A DNA stretch of 64,000 nucleotides, taken from Pseudomonas cremoricolorata (GTDB lineage Bacteria > Pseudomonadota > Gammaproteobacteria > Pseudomonadales > Pseudomonadaceae). The notes under the pieces were generated by a model. It made no database searches, had not been told where the DNA came from, and worked only from the letters and a program-made list of their open reading frames with translations. The stretch lies in NCBI RefSeq assembly GCF_000759535.1, contig NZ_CP009455.1, positions 4,154,001-4,218,000 of the forward strand. The letters run 5' to 3'. Shown one piece after another: positions 9,443 through 17,839 of the stretch. Position numbers and translations under genes: made by a program. The stretch's first letter is position 1. Each line of letters begins with the position of its first letter.

Positions 9443-9539
9443 TGCGCCACTGCTAGGCTGTTGAGCGACGCATGCTGCTCATCCGACGCTCGCACGTCAA
9501 CGTCGCCCTCTTCCACGCTCTCCAGCCCTGGACACCTGC

Positions 9540-10727
9540 ATGACTTCAGCGCCGAACCCTAACTCTTTCGATGCAATGACCACTGCCCGCCAGCTCGCTG
9601 CGCAGTTCGCCGAAACCGCCCGTGAGCGGGATGTGGCCGGCGGTACGCCCAAGGCCGAGCGCGATGCACTGCGCCAGAGCGGCCTGCTGGCCTTGAGCAT
9701 TCCCCGCGAACTGGGCGGTCATGGCGCCACCTGGAGTGAAACCCTGGACGTAGTGCGCCAACTGGCCATGGTCGACAGCTCGGTGGCCCACGTATTGGGT
9801 TTTCACCACCTGATGCTCGCCACCGTTCGCCTGTTCGCGCAGCCGGCGCAGTGGCAGCCCTGGCTCGCACAAACGGCCGCGCAACACCTGTTCTGGGGCA
9901 ACGCGCTGAATCCGCTGGACCAGCGCACGGTGGTCGAGGTGATCGATGGCGTGCGCACCTTCAACGGCCAGAAAAGTTTCTGCTCCGGCGCCAGCGACTC
10001 ACAGATGCTGATTGCCTCGGCCATCGATCGTGCCGCGGGCGGCCGCTTGCTGATCGCCGCCATTCCCACCTCGCGCACGGGCATCACGCTCCACGATGAC
10101 TGGGACAACATCGGCCAGCGCCAGACCGACAGCGGCAGTGCCAGTTTCGATGCAGTGCGGGTCGAAGACCACGAGCTACTGCTCGACCCCGGCCCGCTGA
10201 GCACGCCGTTCGCCTGCCTGCGGCCATTGATCGCGCAGTTGCACTTTACCCACCTGTTTCTGGGCATCGCCGAAGGCGCTTTGGCAGAGGCCCGTCAGTA
10301 CACCTTGCAACAGAGCCGCCCCTGGCTGCGGGCCAAGGTCGAGCAGGCCAGCGATGACCCCTACGTGCTGCGTCACTACGGCGAATTCTGGGTGGCGCTG
10401 GAGGGCGTGCGTCTGTTGGTGCAGCGCGCCGCGCAGCAGCTGGATCAGGCCTGGGCCGAAGGTGAGGCGCTCGGTGCCGAGCAACGTGGGCAACTGGCGG
10501 TGTCGATCGCCACGGCCAAGGTCGCGGCTAGCCGCAGCGGGCTGGACATCTGCAACCGCCTTTTTGAAGTCACCGGGGCACGCGCCACCCAGGCTGCGCT
10601 ACGCCTCGACCGCTACTGGCGCAACCTGCGCGTGCAAACCCTGCATGACCCGCTCGACTACAAACTGCATGAACTGGGCGAGTGGGCCTTGAAACGGGTG
10701 CTGCCGACGCCATCTTTCTACAGTTGA
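9540..10727 (+). CDS. Acyl-CoA dehydrogenase-like flavoenzyme (DszC/SfnB-type)
   Basis: A 395-residue protein of the acyl-CoA dehydrogenase fold. The N-terminal helical domain has GLLALSIPRELGGHG, the middle beta domain has FNGQKSFCSGASDSQMLIAS, and the C-terminal four-helix domain includes TAKVAASRSGLDICNRLFEV. The C-terminal pattern is that of the flavin-dependent monooxygenase or desulfurisation branch (DszC, SfnB/SfnC, dibenzothiophene or sulfone-related) rather than classical beta-oxidation enzymes, whose catalytic Glu region I cannot place here. Such enzymes use FMNH2 from a partner reductase, and none is adjacent. It is followed by yghU after 87 bases. The substrate is unknown, though organosulfur compounds are the best guess. 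Confidence 0.75.
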   Translation: MTSAPNPNSFDAMTTARQLAAQFAETARERDVAGGTPKAERDALRQSGLLALSIPRELGGHGATWSETLDVVRQLAMVDSSVAHVLGFHHLMLATVRLFAQPAQWQPWLAQTAAQHLFWGNALNPLDQRTVVEVIDGVRTFNGQKSFCSGASDSQMLIASAIDRAAGGRLLIAAIPTSRTGITLHDDWDNIGQRQTDSGSASFDAVRVEDHELLLDPGPLSTPFACLRPLIAQLHFTHLFLGIAEGALAEARQYTLQQSRPWLRAKVEQASDDPYVLRHYGEFWVALEGVRLLVQRAAQQLDQAWAEGEALGAEQRGQLAVSIATAKVAASRSGLDICNRLFEVTGARATQAALRLDRYWRNLRVQTLHDPLDYKLHELGEWALKRVLPTPSFYS

Positions 10728-10814
10728 GGGCCACCGAAGCCGGGGTATCGAACCGTCCCCTGCGCCAACCGGTCCATTGCTCGTCAGGCTTTCCCACCTT
10801 CAGGAGCTATTTCC

Positions 10815-11657
10815 ATGAGCAGTTCCCCCTACGTGCCGCCCAAAGTCTGGCGCAACGACGCCGCGTCCGGCGGCAAGTTCGCCAGCACCAACCGGCCCGT
10901 GGCTGGGCCGACCCACGACAAGGACCTGCCCGTCGGCAAGCAGCCGCTGCAGCTGTACTCACTGGCCACGCCCAATGGGGTCAAGGTCACCATCATGCTC
11001 GAGGAACTGCTCGCCCTCGGCCACAGCGGGGCCGAGTACGACGCCTGGTTGATCAAGATTGGCGATGGCGATCAGTTCTCCAGCGGCTTCGTCGAGGTCA
11101 ATCCCAACTCCAAGATCCCCGCCCTGCTCGACCGCAGCGTGGAACCGCCGCTGCGGGTGTTCGAGTCGGGCTCGATCCTACTGCACCTGGCCGAGAAATT
11201 CGGTGCACTGCTGCCCAAGGATCTGGCCGCACGCACGGAAACCCTGAACTGGCTGTTCTGGCAGATGGGCTCAGCGCCCTACCTGGGTGGCGGTTTCGGG
11301 CATTTCTACGTGTATGCACCGGAGAAAATCGAGTACGCCATCAACCGCTTCACCATGGAGGCCAAGCGCCAACTGGATGTGCTGGAACGGCGTCTGGCGG
11401 TCAGTCTCTATCTGGGGGGTGACGACTACAGCATCGCCGATATCGCCGTGTGGTCGTGGTACGGGCAACTGGTGCTCGGTAGGGTATATGACGCCGCAGA
11501 GTTTCTCGCGGTCGAAGAGTACCCACACGTTCTGCGCTGGGCCAAGGCCATCGCCGAACGCCCGGCCGTGCAGCGCGGCACCCGGGTCAACCGGCCCTGG
11601 GGCGATGAAGCGACCCAGGTGGTCGAGCGTCACAGTGCGGCAGATTTCGATAAGTGA
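10815..11657 (+). CDS. yghU: Glutathione-dependent disulfide-bond oxidoreductase YghU (GST family)
   Basis: A 280-residue GST-family protein matching E. coli YghU (288 residues) almost throughout. It has a long N-terminal extension before the thioredoxin fold, LYSLATPNGVKVTIMLEELL, and the highly conserved block DAWLIKIGDGDQFSSGFVEV. This is followed by NPNSKIPALLD, ESGSILLHLAEKFG in the GSH gamma-glutamyl site, and an all-helical domain with GGGFGHFYVYAPEKIEYAIN. YghU binds two glutathione molecules and shows disulfide reductase and organic peroxidase activity. The ATG at 10815 follows CAGGAG. It may be co-transcribed with the flavoenzyme upstream. An inverted REP pair follows. Confidence 0.93.
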   Translation: MSSSPYVPPKVWRNDAASGGKFASTNRPVAGPTHDKDLPVGKQPLQLYSLATPNGVKVTIMLEELLALGHSGAEYDAWLIKIGDGDQFSSGFVEVNPNSKIPALLDRSVEPPLRVFESGSILLHLAEKFGALLPKDLAARTETLNWLFWQMGSAPYLGGGFGHFYVYAPEKIEYAINRFTMEAKRQLDVLERRLAVSLYLGGDDYSIADIAVWSWYGQLVLGRVYDAAEFLAVEEYPHVLRWAKAIAERPAVQRGTRVNRPWGDEATQVVERHSAADFDK

Positions 11658-11701
11658 CCGAGGGCCGCGTCATGCGGCTCGTGCTGTTCGTTCAAACAAT
11701 T

Positions 11702-11802
11702 GGGGCCGCCGAGCGGCCCATCGCGGCTAAAGCCGCTCCCACAGGAGTAGCGTAGATCCCTGTAGGAGCGGCTTCAGCCGCGATGGGCTGCAAAGCAGCC
11801 CC
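11702..11802. repeat. Inverted REP pair (REPIN-like), cluster 2
   Basis: Two REP elements face each other. 11702-11745 contains GGGGCCGCCGAGCGGCCCAT followed by CGCGGCTAAAGCCGCTCCC. 11759-11802 has the reverse arrangement, ending GGGCTGCAAAGCAGCCCC. Both arms also form their own hairpins. The pair separates yghU from the convergent betT end. Confidence 0.8.
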
Positions 11803-11830
11803 AACCAAAGCGGTTTAACTGAACTCCGTG

Positions 11831-13801
11831 TCACCCCACCAAATGCAGGAAGTGCAGGTGGCGTTCGTAGTGGTCGAGAATATCGCCGATCACTTCATCC
11901 TTGGACCAACCCATCACATCATGGTCCTGGCCACCTTCACGCAAATGCACTTCAGCTCGGAAGTATTTACGGTCATCGCCATCGGCATCGCTGGTGACGA
12001 AGCTGGGCATGGCATAGGCCTGGGGGCGGATGTGGTAAACGAACGTGTCGTCGCTGGGGCCGACCTTGAGGGTCACCTCACCGTCATCGCCCTGTTCCAC
12101 CACACACTCATAGCCCTGGCGGCGCCACTCTTCGGCAACCGACTGGCATGCCGGCAGGCCGACATCGCTGATGAAGCGCAGCACGTGCGAGCGCCGCGGG
12201 AACATCGCCAGAGTGCGCAGGCGCCGCTGCCAGTTGCTCGCCCCGCGCGAGGACGTGGGTGAAATCGCCAGTGCCTGGTGACGCAGGCCGCGCTTGGTGG
12301 CATCGAGTTTCAGCGCCTTGAGCAACCCACGCATGCTGAACAACAGGGCGATAGTGAACGGCAATGCGCTGGCGATGGTGGCGGTCTGCAACGCTTTCAA
12401 GCCGTCTGCCAGCAGCAGCGCGATCGCCACCAAGCCCATGCTCGAAGCCCAGAAGATGCGCTGGCGCACCGGTGTGTTTTCCTGCCCACCCGAGGCGAGC
12501 ATGTCCACCACCATGGCGCCAGAGTCGGCCGAGGTGACGAAGAACACCACGACCATGACGATCGCCAGGGTGCTGATAGCGCTGGAGAACGGGAAATGTT
12601 CGAGGAAGGCGAATAACGCCAGTGAAGTGTCCTTGTCCACCGCCTGAGCCAGGTCGGTGAAGCCCTGGTCGAGGATCATGTGGATGGCGGTGTTACCGAA
12701 CACGGTCATCCACAGCAGGGTGAAACCGGTCGGCACCAGCAGTACACCGGTGACGAACTCACGGATGGTCCGGCCGCGGGAAATCCGCGCGATGAACAGG
12801 CCGACGAAGGGCGACCAGGCCAGCCACCAGCCCCAGTAGAACAGCGTCCAGCCGCCGATCCAGTCGCTCTGCTGGTAGGCGTTGAGGTTCATGGTGCGGC
12901 TGACGATCTCGCCCAGGTAGCCGCCGGTGTTCTGCACGAAGGTCTGGAAGATCAGCACGGTCGGGCCGAGGATCACCACCATCAGCAGCAACAGCACGGC
13001 AAGGCCGAGGTTGAGCTCGGACAGGCGACGAATGCCTTTGTCCAGGCCGGATACTACCGACAGCGTAGCGAGGAAGGTGGTACCGATGATCAACGCGATC
13101 TGGATCGGAATCGAAACCGGAACGTCGAACAGCGCATTCAGGCCGGTGTTGATCTGCGAAACGCCAAAGCCCAGCGAGGTCGCCACGCCAAACACCGTGC
13201 CGATAATGGCGAAGATGTCCACGGCATGGCCGATGGGGCCATAGATGCGCTCACCGATCAGCGGGTACAGCGCCGAACGCAAGGTCAGCGGCAGGCCGTG
13301 GCGGAAGCTGAAGTAGGCCAGGATCAACGCCACGATGGCGTAGATGGCCCAGGCATGCAGCCCCCAATGGAAGAAGGTGATACGCATCGCCTCTCCCGCA
13401 GCTTGCACCGTACCGCCATCACCGAACGGCGGTTTGGCGAAGTGCATCACAGGTTCGGCAACGCCGAAGAACATCAGGCCAATACCCATGCCTGCGGAGA
13501 ACAGCATGGCGAACCAGGTCATGCTGCTGAAATCGGGCGTGCTGTGGTCAGGTCCGAGCTTGATGTCGCCATAGCGACTCAACCCCAGAAACACCACCGT
13601 GCCCAGAATGATTGCCACGGCCAGGATATAGAACCAGCTGACGTTGCCGATGATCCAGCCCTGAATGTCGGCGAACAGCGCCTGGGCGTGGGTCTGGAAG
13701 ACGCTGGCGTAGAGCACCAGCACCAACAGCAGAAAAGCCGAGATCCAAAAGACGGGCGGGTTGATGCTGGCGGGTTTTTCCTGGTCGGGCTTTGTCGGCA
13801 T
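11831..13801 (-). CDS. betT: Choline transporter BetT (BCCT family, long form)
   Basis: A 656-residue BCCT carrier. The N-terminus (about 20-530) has 12 membrane helices, with the glycine-rich AGMGIGLMFFGVAEP in helix 3 and the Trp-rich segment FYWGWWLAWSPFVGLFIARI that forms the quaternary-amine binding box. The C-terminal 130 residues are the long cytoplasmic osmosensing tail typical of E. coli BetT and of pseudomonad choline uptake systems. It takes up choline, driven by protons, for conversion to glycine betaine. The start at 13801 is preferred over an upstream frame start because CAGGAG lies ten bases upstream. No betIBA genes are adjacent. Confidence 0.9.
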   Translation of the reverse strand: MPTKPDQEKPASINPPVFWISAFLLLVLVLYASVFQTHAQALFADIQGWIIGNVSWFYILAVAIILGTVVFLGLSRYGDIKLGPDHSTPDFSSMTWFAMLFSAGMGIGLMFFGVAEPVMHFAKPPFGDGGTVQAAGEAMRITFFHWGLHAWAIYAIVALILAYFSFRHGLPLTLRSALYPLIGERIYGPIGHAVDIFAIIGTVFGVATSLGFGVSQINTGLNALFDVPVSIPIQIALIIGTTFLATLSVVSGLDKGIRRLSELNLGLAVLLLLMVVILGPTVLIFQTFVQNTGGYLGEIVSRTMNLNAYQQSDWIGGWTLFYWGWWLAWSPFVGLFIARISRGRTIREFVTGVLLVPTGFTLLWMTVFGNTAIHMILDQGFTDLAQAVDKDTSLALFAFLEHFPFSSAISTLAIVMVVVFFVTSADSGAMVVDMLASGGQENTPVRQRIFWASSMGLVAIALLLADGLKALQTATIASALPFTIALLFSMRGLLKALKLDATKRGLRHQALAISPTSSRGASNWQRRLRTLAMFPRRSHVLRFISDVGLPACQSVAEEWRRQGYECVVEQGDDGEVTLKVGPSDDTFVYHIRPQAYAMPSFVTSDADGDDRKYFRAEVHLREGGQDHDVMGWSKDEVIGDILDHYERHLHFLHLVG

Positions 13802-14225
13802 ACACGTGAAACTCCTGCTGCGCGTCTGGCTGACGCTTTTATGAAAACTAGCGTAACCCTGACCCATTTAGCTGGCGAGGGTTCGCAATGATAAACGCCG
13901 CTTTGAGAAAAACCCCAGTCGCTCATGGGTCTTGAACGTCGAGCGTGCCGACCAAGGCACTATGTAGTGAATGTTAATTTCCACTACAAAACTATTGACG
14001 GCGTGTTTTGCCCTTGGGCATGATTGGGCCGTCTCCCTGATCGGGGACGGTGGCACGGGTATTCCAGGCGGCTTGCGCGGTAACGCACGCCGTCTCTGGA
14101 GCGGGAACTGTCCAAAAGACAGCGTGAGAAAGCCCCTGTTGCAATGCTGCGTAGCAGCTTTGGAAGTGCGCTACACCACGTGGCGCCAAGTCTGAACGAC
14201 ACCGACAATGGGTAATGGGGGCTTT
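13802..14225. other. Divergent intergenic region, betT and small unknown gene
   Basis: This stretch of 424 bases holds the promoters of betT (minus) and of the gene at 14226 (plus). Visible structure: an inverted repeat GTAGTG...CACTAC at 13964-13987 with AT-rich centre, a GAACGT motif at 13934 reminiscent of BetI half sites, and a hairpin CCGTCTCC...GGGGACGG at 14029-14050. I found no further gene. Confidence 0.4.
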
Positions 14226-14558
14226 ATGATGAACCTGAACGACAAACCGACTATCGATCAATTGGCCCAGCTGTTCGCCGCGCGCAAAGACAGCCTGGAC
14301 GACCATCTGCTGTGGCTCAGCCAGTCCGGCGAAGTTCGCCTCGACCGTCTGCCACCTAACTCCGCCGTCGATGATTGCCTCCAACACCTGCCCAGCATGC
14401 GCGCCCGCTTCAAGGTGTACCGCCGCGGCCAGGGCTTCGTCGGCAAGAAGGCGGCTGCCGACACCGAGTTCGTCGCCCGGGTGCTGCAGACCCTGCAACA
14501 GGAATGGCCTGCTGCCCGCGAGCGTGATGCGGTGAAGGTGATCGAACCAATCGAATGA
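14226..14558 (+). CDS. Conserved hypothetical protein
   Basis: A 110-residue soluble protein that I do not recognise. Two methionines begin it (14226 and 14229); TGGGGG lies about six bases upstream. It is mixed helical (TIDQLAQLFAARKDSLDDHL) with a basic middle (MRARFKVYRRGQGFVGKK) and an acidic end, and has no signal peptide, membrane segment or cysteine cluster. A strong terminator follows 17 bases after the stop. The regular codon use and good terminator argue that it is real. No function can be assigned. Confidence 0.65.
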   Translation: MMNLNDKPTIDQLAQLFAARKDSLDDHLLWLSQSGEVRLDRLPPNSAVDDCLQHLPSMRARFKVYRRGQGFVGKKAAADTEFVARVLQTLQQEWPAARERDAVKVIEPIE

Positions 14559-14574
14559 TCTGCCCTGCATGAAC

Positions 14575-14610
14575 ACAACGCCCGGCGATCCTGCCGGGCG
14601 TTGTCGTTTT
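14575..14610. terminator. Intrinsic terminator
   Basis: A perfect 12-bp stem, ACAACGCCCGGC and GCCGGGCGTTGT, with a 6-base loop followed by CGTTTT. It ends the plus-strand gene at 14558, and its palindromic stem could also act on the minus-strand gene ending at 14617. Confidence 0.85.
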
Positions 14611-14616
14611 AACCCT

Positions 14617-14913
14617 TCAGGCGCGCAAGCGTTTGCTCGGCAGGGGTTCTGCGGCGGTGGCCAGGGCTCGCGCACGGTTGACGCCCCAGACCATGGCGCG
14701 GGTCATGCTCTCGCCGGGGCGCTGGCGGTGGTATTCCTCATGGATCGCCCTGCCCTCACGGCTGTACAGGCCCAGAAACAGCTGGGTGGCCCCCAGACGA
14801 GAAAGACGCACCTGCACATCGAACGATGTGCCATCGCTCAGCGCTTCGTCGTGACAGCGGCTGTGCAGATTGGCATCGGCCCATTGCCAGTAGACATCTT
14901 CCCTGACTCGCAT
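14617..14913 (-). CDS. Small hypothetical protein, paralogue of the gene at 38750
   Basis: A 98-residue cytoplasmic protein of unknown function. The ATG at 14913 follows GAGGGA. It shares with the 107-residue protein at 38750-39073 the pattern MR(V/I)R-WxWAD-NLH-R-HDE-L-GT-DVQVRLSR-GATQLF-G-Y, then RPGESMTRA-WGV-RARA. The middle looks like a small beta-sheet and the end is a basic helix. Both copies stand alone beside unrelated genes. What they bind or do is unknown. Confidence 0.65.
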   Translation of the reverse strand: MRVREDVYWQWADANLHSRCHDEALSDGTSFDVQVRLSRLGATQLFLGLYSREGRAIHEEYHRQRPGESMTRAMVWGVNRARALATAAEPLPSKRLRA

Positions 14914-15062
14914 GGCATTTTCCCTCGGCATTGTTGAAATGCCCTACAGAAAACCATACAAGCCCTGACTCAACGAGCCTTAACCACCGATACGCTGCGC
15001 CGGATCAAGCAATCGGCGAAAAAAGCCACCGTCCAGCGCACGATCCGCCGCTGCAGCGTGCC

Positions 15063-15956
15063 TCAGGCGGCACGCCCTGCCCTGCCACTCAGACGCTGCC
15101 CTAGCCGCGCGCCGAACACATTGATCAACAGCCCCAGCATTACCAGGGCCGCGCCCCAGCATTGCAGCGTGCTCAGCCGTTCGCCGAGCAGCACCGCCGA
15201 AGAGCTCAGGCCAATCACCGGCACCAGTAGAGAAAAGGGCGCGACCTTGCCCGCCGGATGGCGCGACAGCAACGTGCTCCACAGGCTGTAACCGACCATG
15301 GTGGCAATGAACGCCAGGTAGGCCAGCGCCAGCACGGAGTTGAGCGAGATGTTCAGCAGCGCATGGCTGATCGCCTCGGGGCCTTCCAGCCACCACGACA
15401 GGGCCAGGAATGGCAGCGGCGGAATCAGGCCGCCCCAGATCACCAGCGCCACCAGGTCGACCTTGCCGAAGCGCCGAGTGATGATGTTGCCCAGTCCCCA
15501 CATGGCGCCGCCGCACAAGGTCAGCAGCAGCGCGATCAACGGCACATGGCTGCTGTCTTCGCTGCCGATCACCGCCAGGCCTGCGGCGGCCACCAGCAGA
15601 CCCAGCACGCTGGCCACGCGCAGGCGCTCGCCCAGAAACAGCGCAGCGAAGCCCAGGGTGAAGAACGCCTGCGACTGCAGCACCAGTGATGCCAGCCCCG
15701 GCGGCATGCCGCTGTACATGGCCTGGAACAGAAAGGCGAATTGCCCCAGCGAGATGGTGGCACCATAGGCGATCAGCCAGCGCCACGGCAGCTTGGGTCG
15801 TTTGACCAGCAGCACGGCAGGAAACGCCACCAGCAAAAAACGCAGGGCGCCCAGCAGCATGGGAGGCAGCCCGTCCAGTCCCACCTTGATGACCACGAAG
15901 TTGACTCCCCATGCAACGATCACCACCAGGGCGATCAGCAGGTCCTTGAGCGGCAT
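15063..15956 (-). CDS. eamA: O-acetylserine/cysteine exporter EamA (DMT family)
   Basis: A 297-residue drug/metabolite transporter with two EamA repeats and ten predicted helices. It aligns along its length with E. coli EamA: WGVNFVVIKVGLDGLPPMLL, GALRFLLVAFPAVLLVKRPK, GMPPGLASLVLQSQAFFTLG and the late motif APFSLLVPVIGLSSSAVLLG. E. coli EamA exports O-acetylserine and cysteine when cysteine is in excess. The ATG at 15956 has AAGGA nine bases upstream. The name follows similarity from memory, and other DMT substrates remain possible. Confidence 0.8.
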   Translation of the reverse strand: MPLKDLLIALVVIVAWGVNFVVIKVGLDGLPPMLLGALRFLLVAFPAVLLVKRPKLPWRWLIAYGATISLGQFAFLFQAMYSGMPPGLASLVLQSQAFFTLGFAALFLGERLRVASVLGLLVAAAGLAVIGSEDSSHVPLIALLLTLCGGAMWGLGNIITRRFGKVDLVALVIWGGLIPPLPFLALSWWLEGPEAISHALLNISLNSVLALAYLAFIATMVGYSLWSTLLSRHPAGKVAPFSLLVPVIGLSSSAVLLGERLSTLQCWGAALVMLGLLINVFGARLGQRLSGRAGRAA

Positions 15957-16149
15957 CTGGGCTTTTCCTTGTACTCACGGTTATAGAAATATTTCGAAAC
16001 AGCATAAACCGATCGGCCTTTCCCCGCCCGCAACAGTTTTCTGTTGTGGCGGCGCAACAGTCGAGCCCGCAGCACAGAGCGCCTGTCACCTGCAATTCAC
16101 AAGACCGTCGTAATCTGCGGCGCACCCATTCGTCTCCAGGTTGACCTGC

Positions 16150-17457
16150 ATGCTGCGCCGCCTCGTCATGCTGTGCATGCTGCTTCCCGCCCTGGCCTGG
16201 ACGGGCCCGACGCAGCTCCGTATCCAGGGCTCCAACACCATCGGCTCCGCCCTGGCTCCGGCACTGGTGCAGGCCTGGCTACGCGCGCAAGGGGCGACGG
16301 CAATCGATCAGAAGGCCGGCCACAGCGTTAATGAGTGGATTATCAGCGGCACCGACACCAGCGGTCGTACGCTACGGATCGACCTCGGTGCCCACGGCAC
16401 GCGAACCGGATTCAGCGCCCTGGCTGCAGGCGCCGCCGACCTGGTGACCGCCTCGCGACCGATCAATGACGATGAAGCCCAGGCCTTGCAGGCACTGGGC
16501 GACCTGCGTGCAGCCGCGAGCGAGCAGATCATCGGACTCGATGGCGTGGCGATCATCGTCCACCCCGACAATCCGCTGACCCGGCTGAGCATCGAGCAAC
16601 TGGCCCAGGTGTTTTCCGGTCAGGTGCAGCGCTGGGAGCAGCTCGGCGTGCGCGGAGGCGAGATTCATGTGTATGCGCGTGATGAACGCTCCGGCACCTT
16701 CGATACCTTCGCCAGCCTGGTCCTGCAGCCTGCGCAGCTTCAACTGGCCCGCACGGCGACGCGTTTCGAGTCCGCCGATGCCCTCACGGCACAGGTCGCC
16801 CGCGACCGCCATGCGATTGGTTTCAGCGGCTTGGCCTCGGTGCACGGCGTGCGCACCCTGGCGATCGCGGCCGGCGATGCGCCCGCCCTTCTGCCCAGCA
16901 GAGCACTGGTCGCCAGCGAAGACTATCCGCTGTCGCGGCGCTTGTACTTCTATCTACCCCAGCCAGCCAAGGCCGACGCAGGCGCACTGGCCGACTTCAC
17001 CCAAAGCGCCGCAGGACAGGCCATCGTCGCCGCCTACGGCTTCGTCTCACAGCAGATCCAAGCCCTACCAGTGGCCATGCACCGCAACCAGCCGCCGGCC
17101 TATGCCGAGCTGGCGCAGCACGCCAGACGCCTGAGCGTGAGCCTGCGCTTCCAGCCCGGCAGCGCGCAGTTGGACAACAAGGCACTGCGCGATGTCCAGC
17201 GCATCGCCAGCTATCTGGACAGTACCGGCAAGCTGCGCGGACGTGCGGTCGTGCTGGGTTTCGGCGACCGCAAGGAAACCCCAGGTCGCGCCGCCCTGCT
17301 GTCGCGCCTGCGGGCACTGGCGGTGCGCCGCGAACTGGCTCGACATGGCGTCGAGACCCTGCAGGTCGAGGGCTTGGGTGAGCAGCTGCCAGTGGCCGGC
17401 AATCAGCACGCGCAGGACCGCCTGCGCAACCGCCGGGTCGAGGTGTGGGTTTACTGA
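16150..17457 (+). CDS. PstS-like periplasmic binding protein fused to OmpA-C domain
   Basis: A 435-residue exported protein. Residues 1-19 are a signal peptide. Residues about 20-300 are a phosphate-type solute-binding domain (LRIQGSNTIGSALAPALVQA at the start of the fold, EIHVYARDERSGTFDTF at the anion site). Residues about 325-435 are an OmpA-like peptidoglycan-binding domain (SLRFQPGSAQLDNKAL, RAALLSRLRALAVRRELARH, DRLRNRRVEVWVY). This points to a binding protein tethered to the cell wall, perhaps for phosphate sensing or retention, not a classical ABC feeder. No pst permease genes are nearby. The ATG at 16150 is preferred over TTG at 16141. Confidence 0.85.
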   Translation: MLRRLVMLCMLLPALAWTGPTQLRIQGSNTIGSALAPALVQAWLRAQGATAIDQKAGHSVNEWIISGTDTSGRTLRIDLGAHGTRTGFSALAAGAADLVTASRPINDDEAQALQALGDLRAAASEQIIGLDGVAIIVHPDNPLTRLSIEQLAQVFSGQVQRWEQLGVRGGEIHVYARDERSGTFDTFASLVLQPAQLQLARTATRFESADALTAQVARDRHAIGFSGLASVHGVRTLAIAAGDAPALLPSRALVASEDYPLSRRLYFYLPQPAKADAGALADFTQSAAGQAIVAAYGFVSQQIQALPVAMHRNQPPAYAELAQHARRLSVSLRFQPGSAQLDNKALRDVQRIASYLDSTGKLRGRAVVLGFGDRKETPGRAALLSRLRALAVRRELARHGVETLQVEGLGEQLPVAGNQHAQDRLRNRRVEVWVY

Positions 17458-17470
17458 GCCGGCAACTGGC

Positions 17471-17764
17471 TCAGGGCGCGACACCTTCTACAATGATGAC
17501 CTCAGCCTGCGCCGCGCCCTGGCGATGGCCACAGGCCTCCTGGTACTCGGCTGAGCGATAGCAGGCCAGGGCCTGCTCGTAGGAGTCGAATTCGATCACC
17601 ACGCTACGCTGGGGTGTCGGCCGTCCTTCCAGCGCTTCGCTGCGCCCGCCCCGCGCGAGGAAACGCCCGCCGTACTGGCTGAACGCAGCCGGCGCGCGCT
17701 GGGTGTACTGCTGGTACTGCTGGGGGTCGGTGACATCGACATGGGCAATCCAGTACGCCTTCAT
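17471..17764 (-). CDS. DUF1330 domain protein
   Basis: A 97-residue protein of the DUF1330 (ferredoxin-like, dimeric alpha-beta barrel) family: KAYWIAHVDVTDPQQYQQY, YGGRFLARGGRSEALEG, RSVVIEFDSYEQALACYRS and EYQEA. The ATG at 17764 has GGAGAG upstream. It is divergent from the RibB-type gene, and the 75 bases between them contain the 12-bp palindrome at 17797, so the two may share control. The biochemical role of DUF1330 proteins is mostly unknown. Confidence 0.88.
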   Translation of the reverse strand: MKAYWIAHVDVTDPQQYQQYTQRAPAAFSQYGGRFLARGGRSEALEGRPTPQRSVVIEFDSYEQALACYRSAEYQEACGHRQGAAQAEVIIVEGVAP

Positions 17765-17796
17765 CTGCACTCTCCACTCAAAGGAATCTGTGTATG

Positions 17797-17808
17797 ATGG
17801 TATACCAT
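17797..17808. promoter_or_regulatory. Operator-like palindrome ATGGTATACCAT
   Basis: A perfect 12-bp palindrome of the TGGTNNNACCA style bound by many GntR-family repressors. It runs into the sequence ATACCATAATA (17802-17812), which is repeated identically at 19031-19041 in front of the ABC transporter. In both places CCGTAGAC follows after a short spacer. Confidence 0.55.
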
Positions 17809-17839
17809 AATAATCACCCGTAGACAGTGAGTGTGCACC

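Noticed and set aside
9497..9887. Minus-strand frames opposite the flavoenzyme start as an ASCH gene extension
   Set aside because: They overlap the clear plus-strand enzyme, and the ASCH fold begins at about 9415.
17771..17839. FMN riboswitch in front of the ribB-type gene
   Set aside because: Only 69 bases are available, partly taken by the palindrome. An FMN riboswitch needs well over 100 bases, and its conserved core is not seen.
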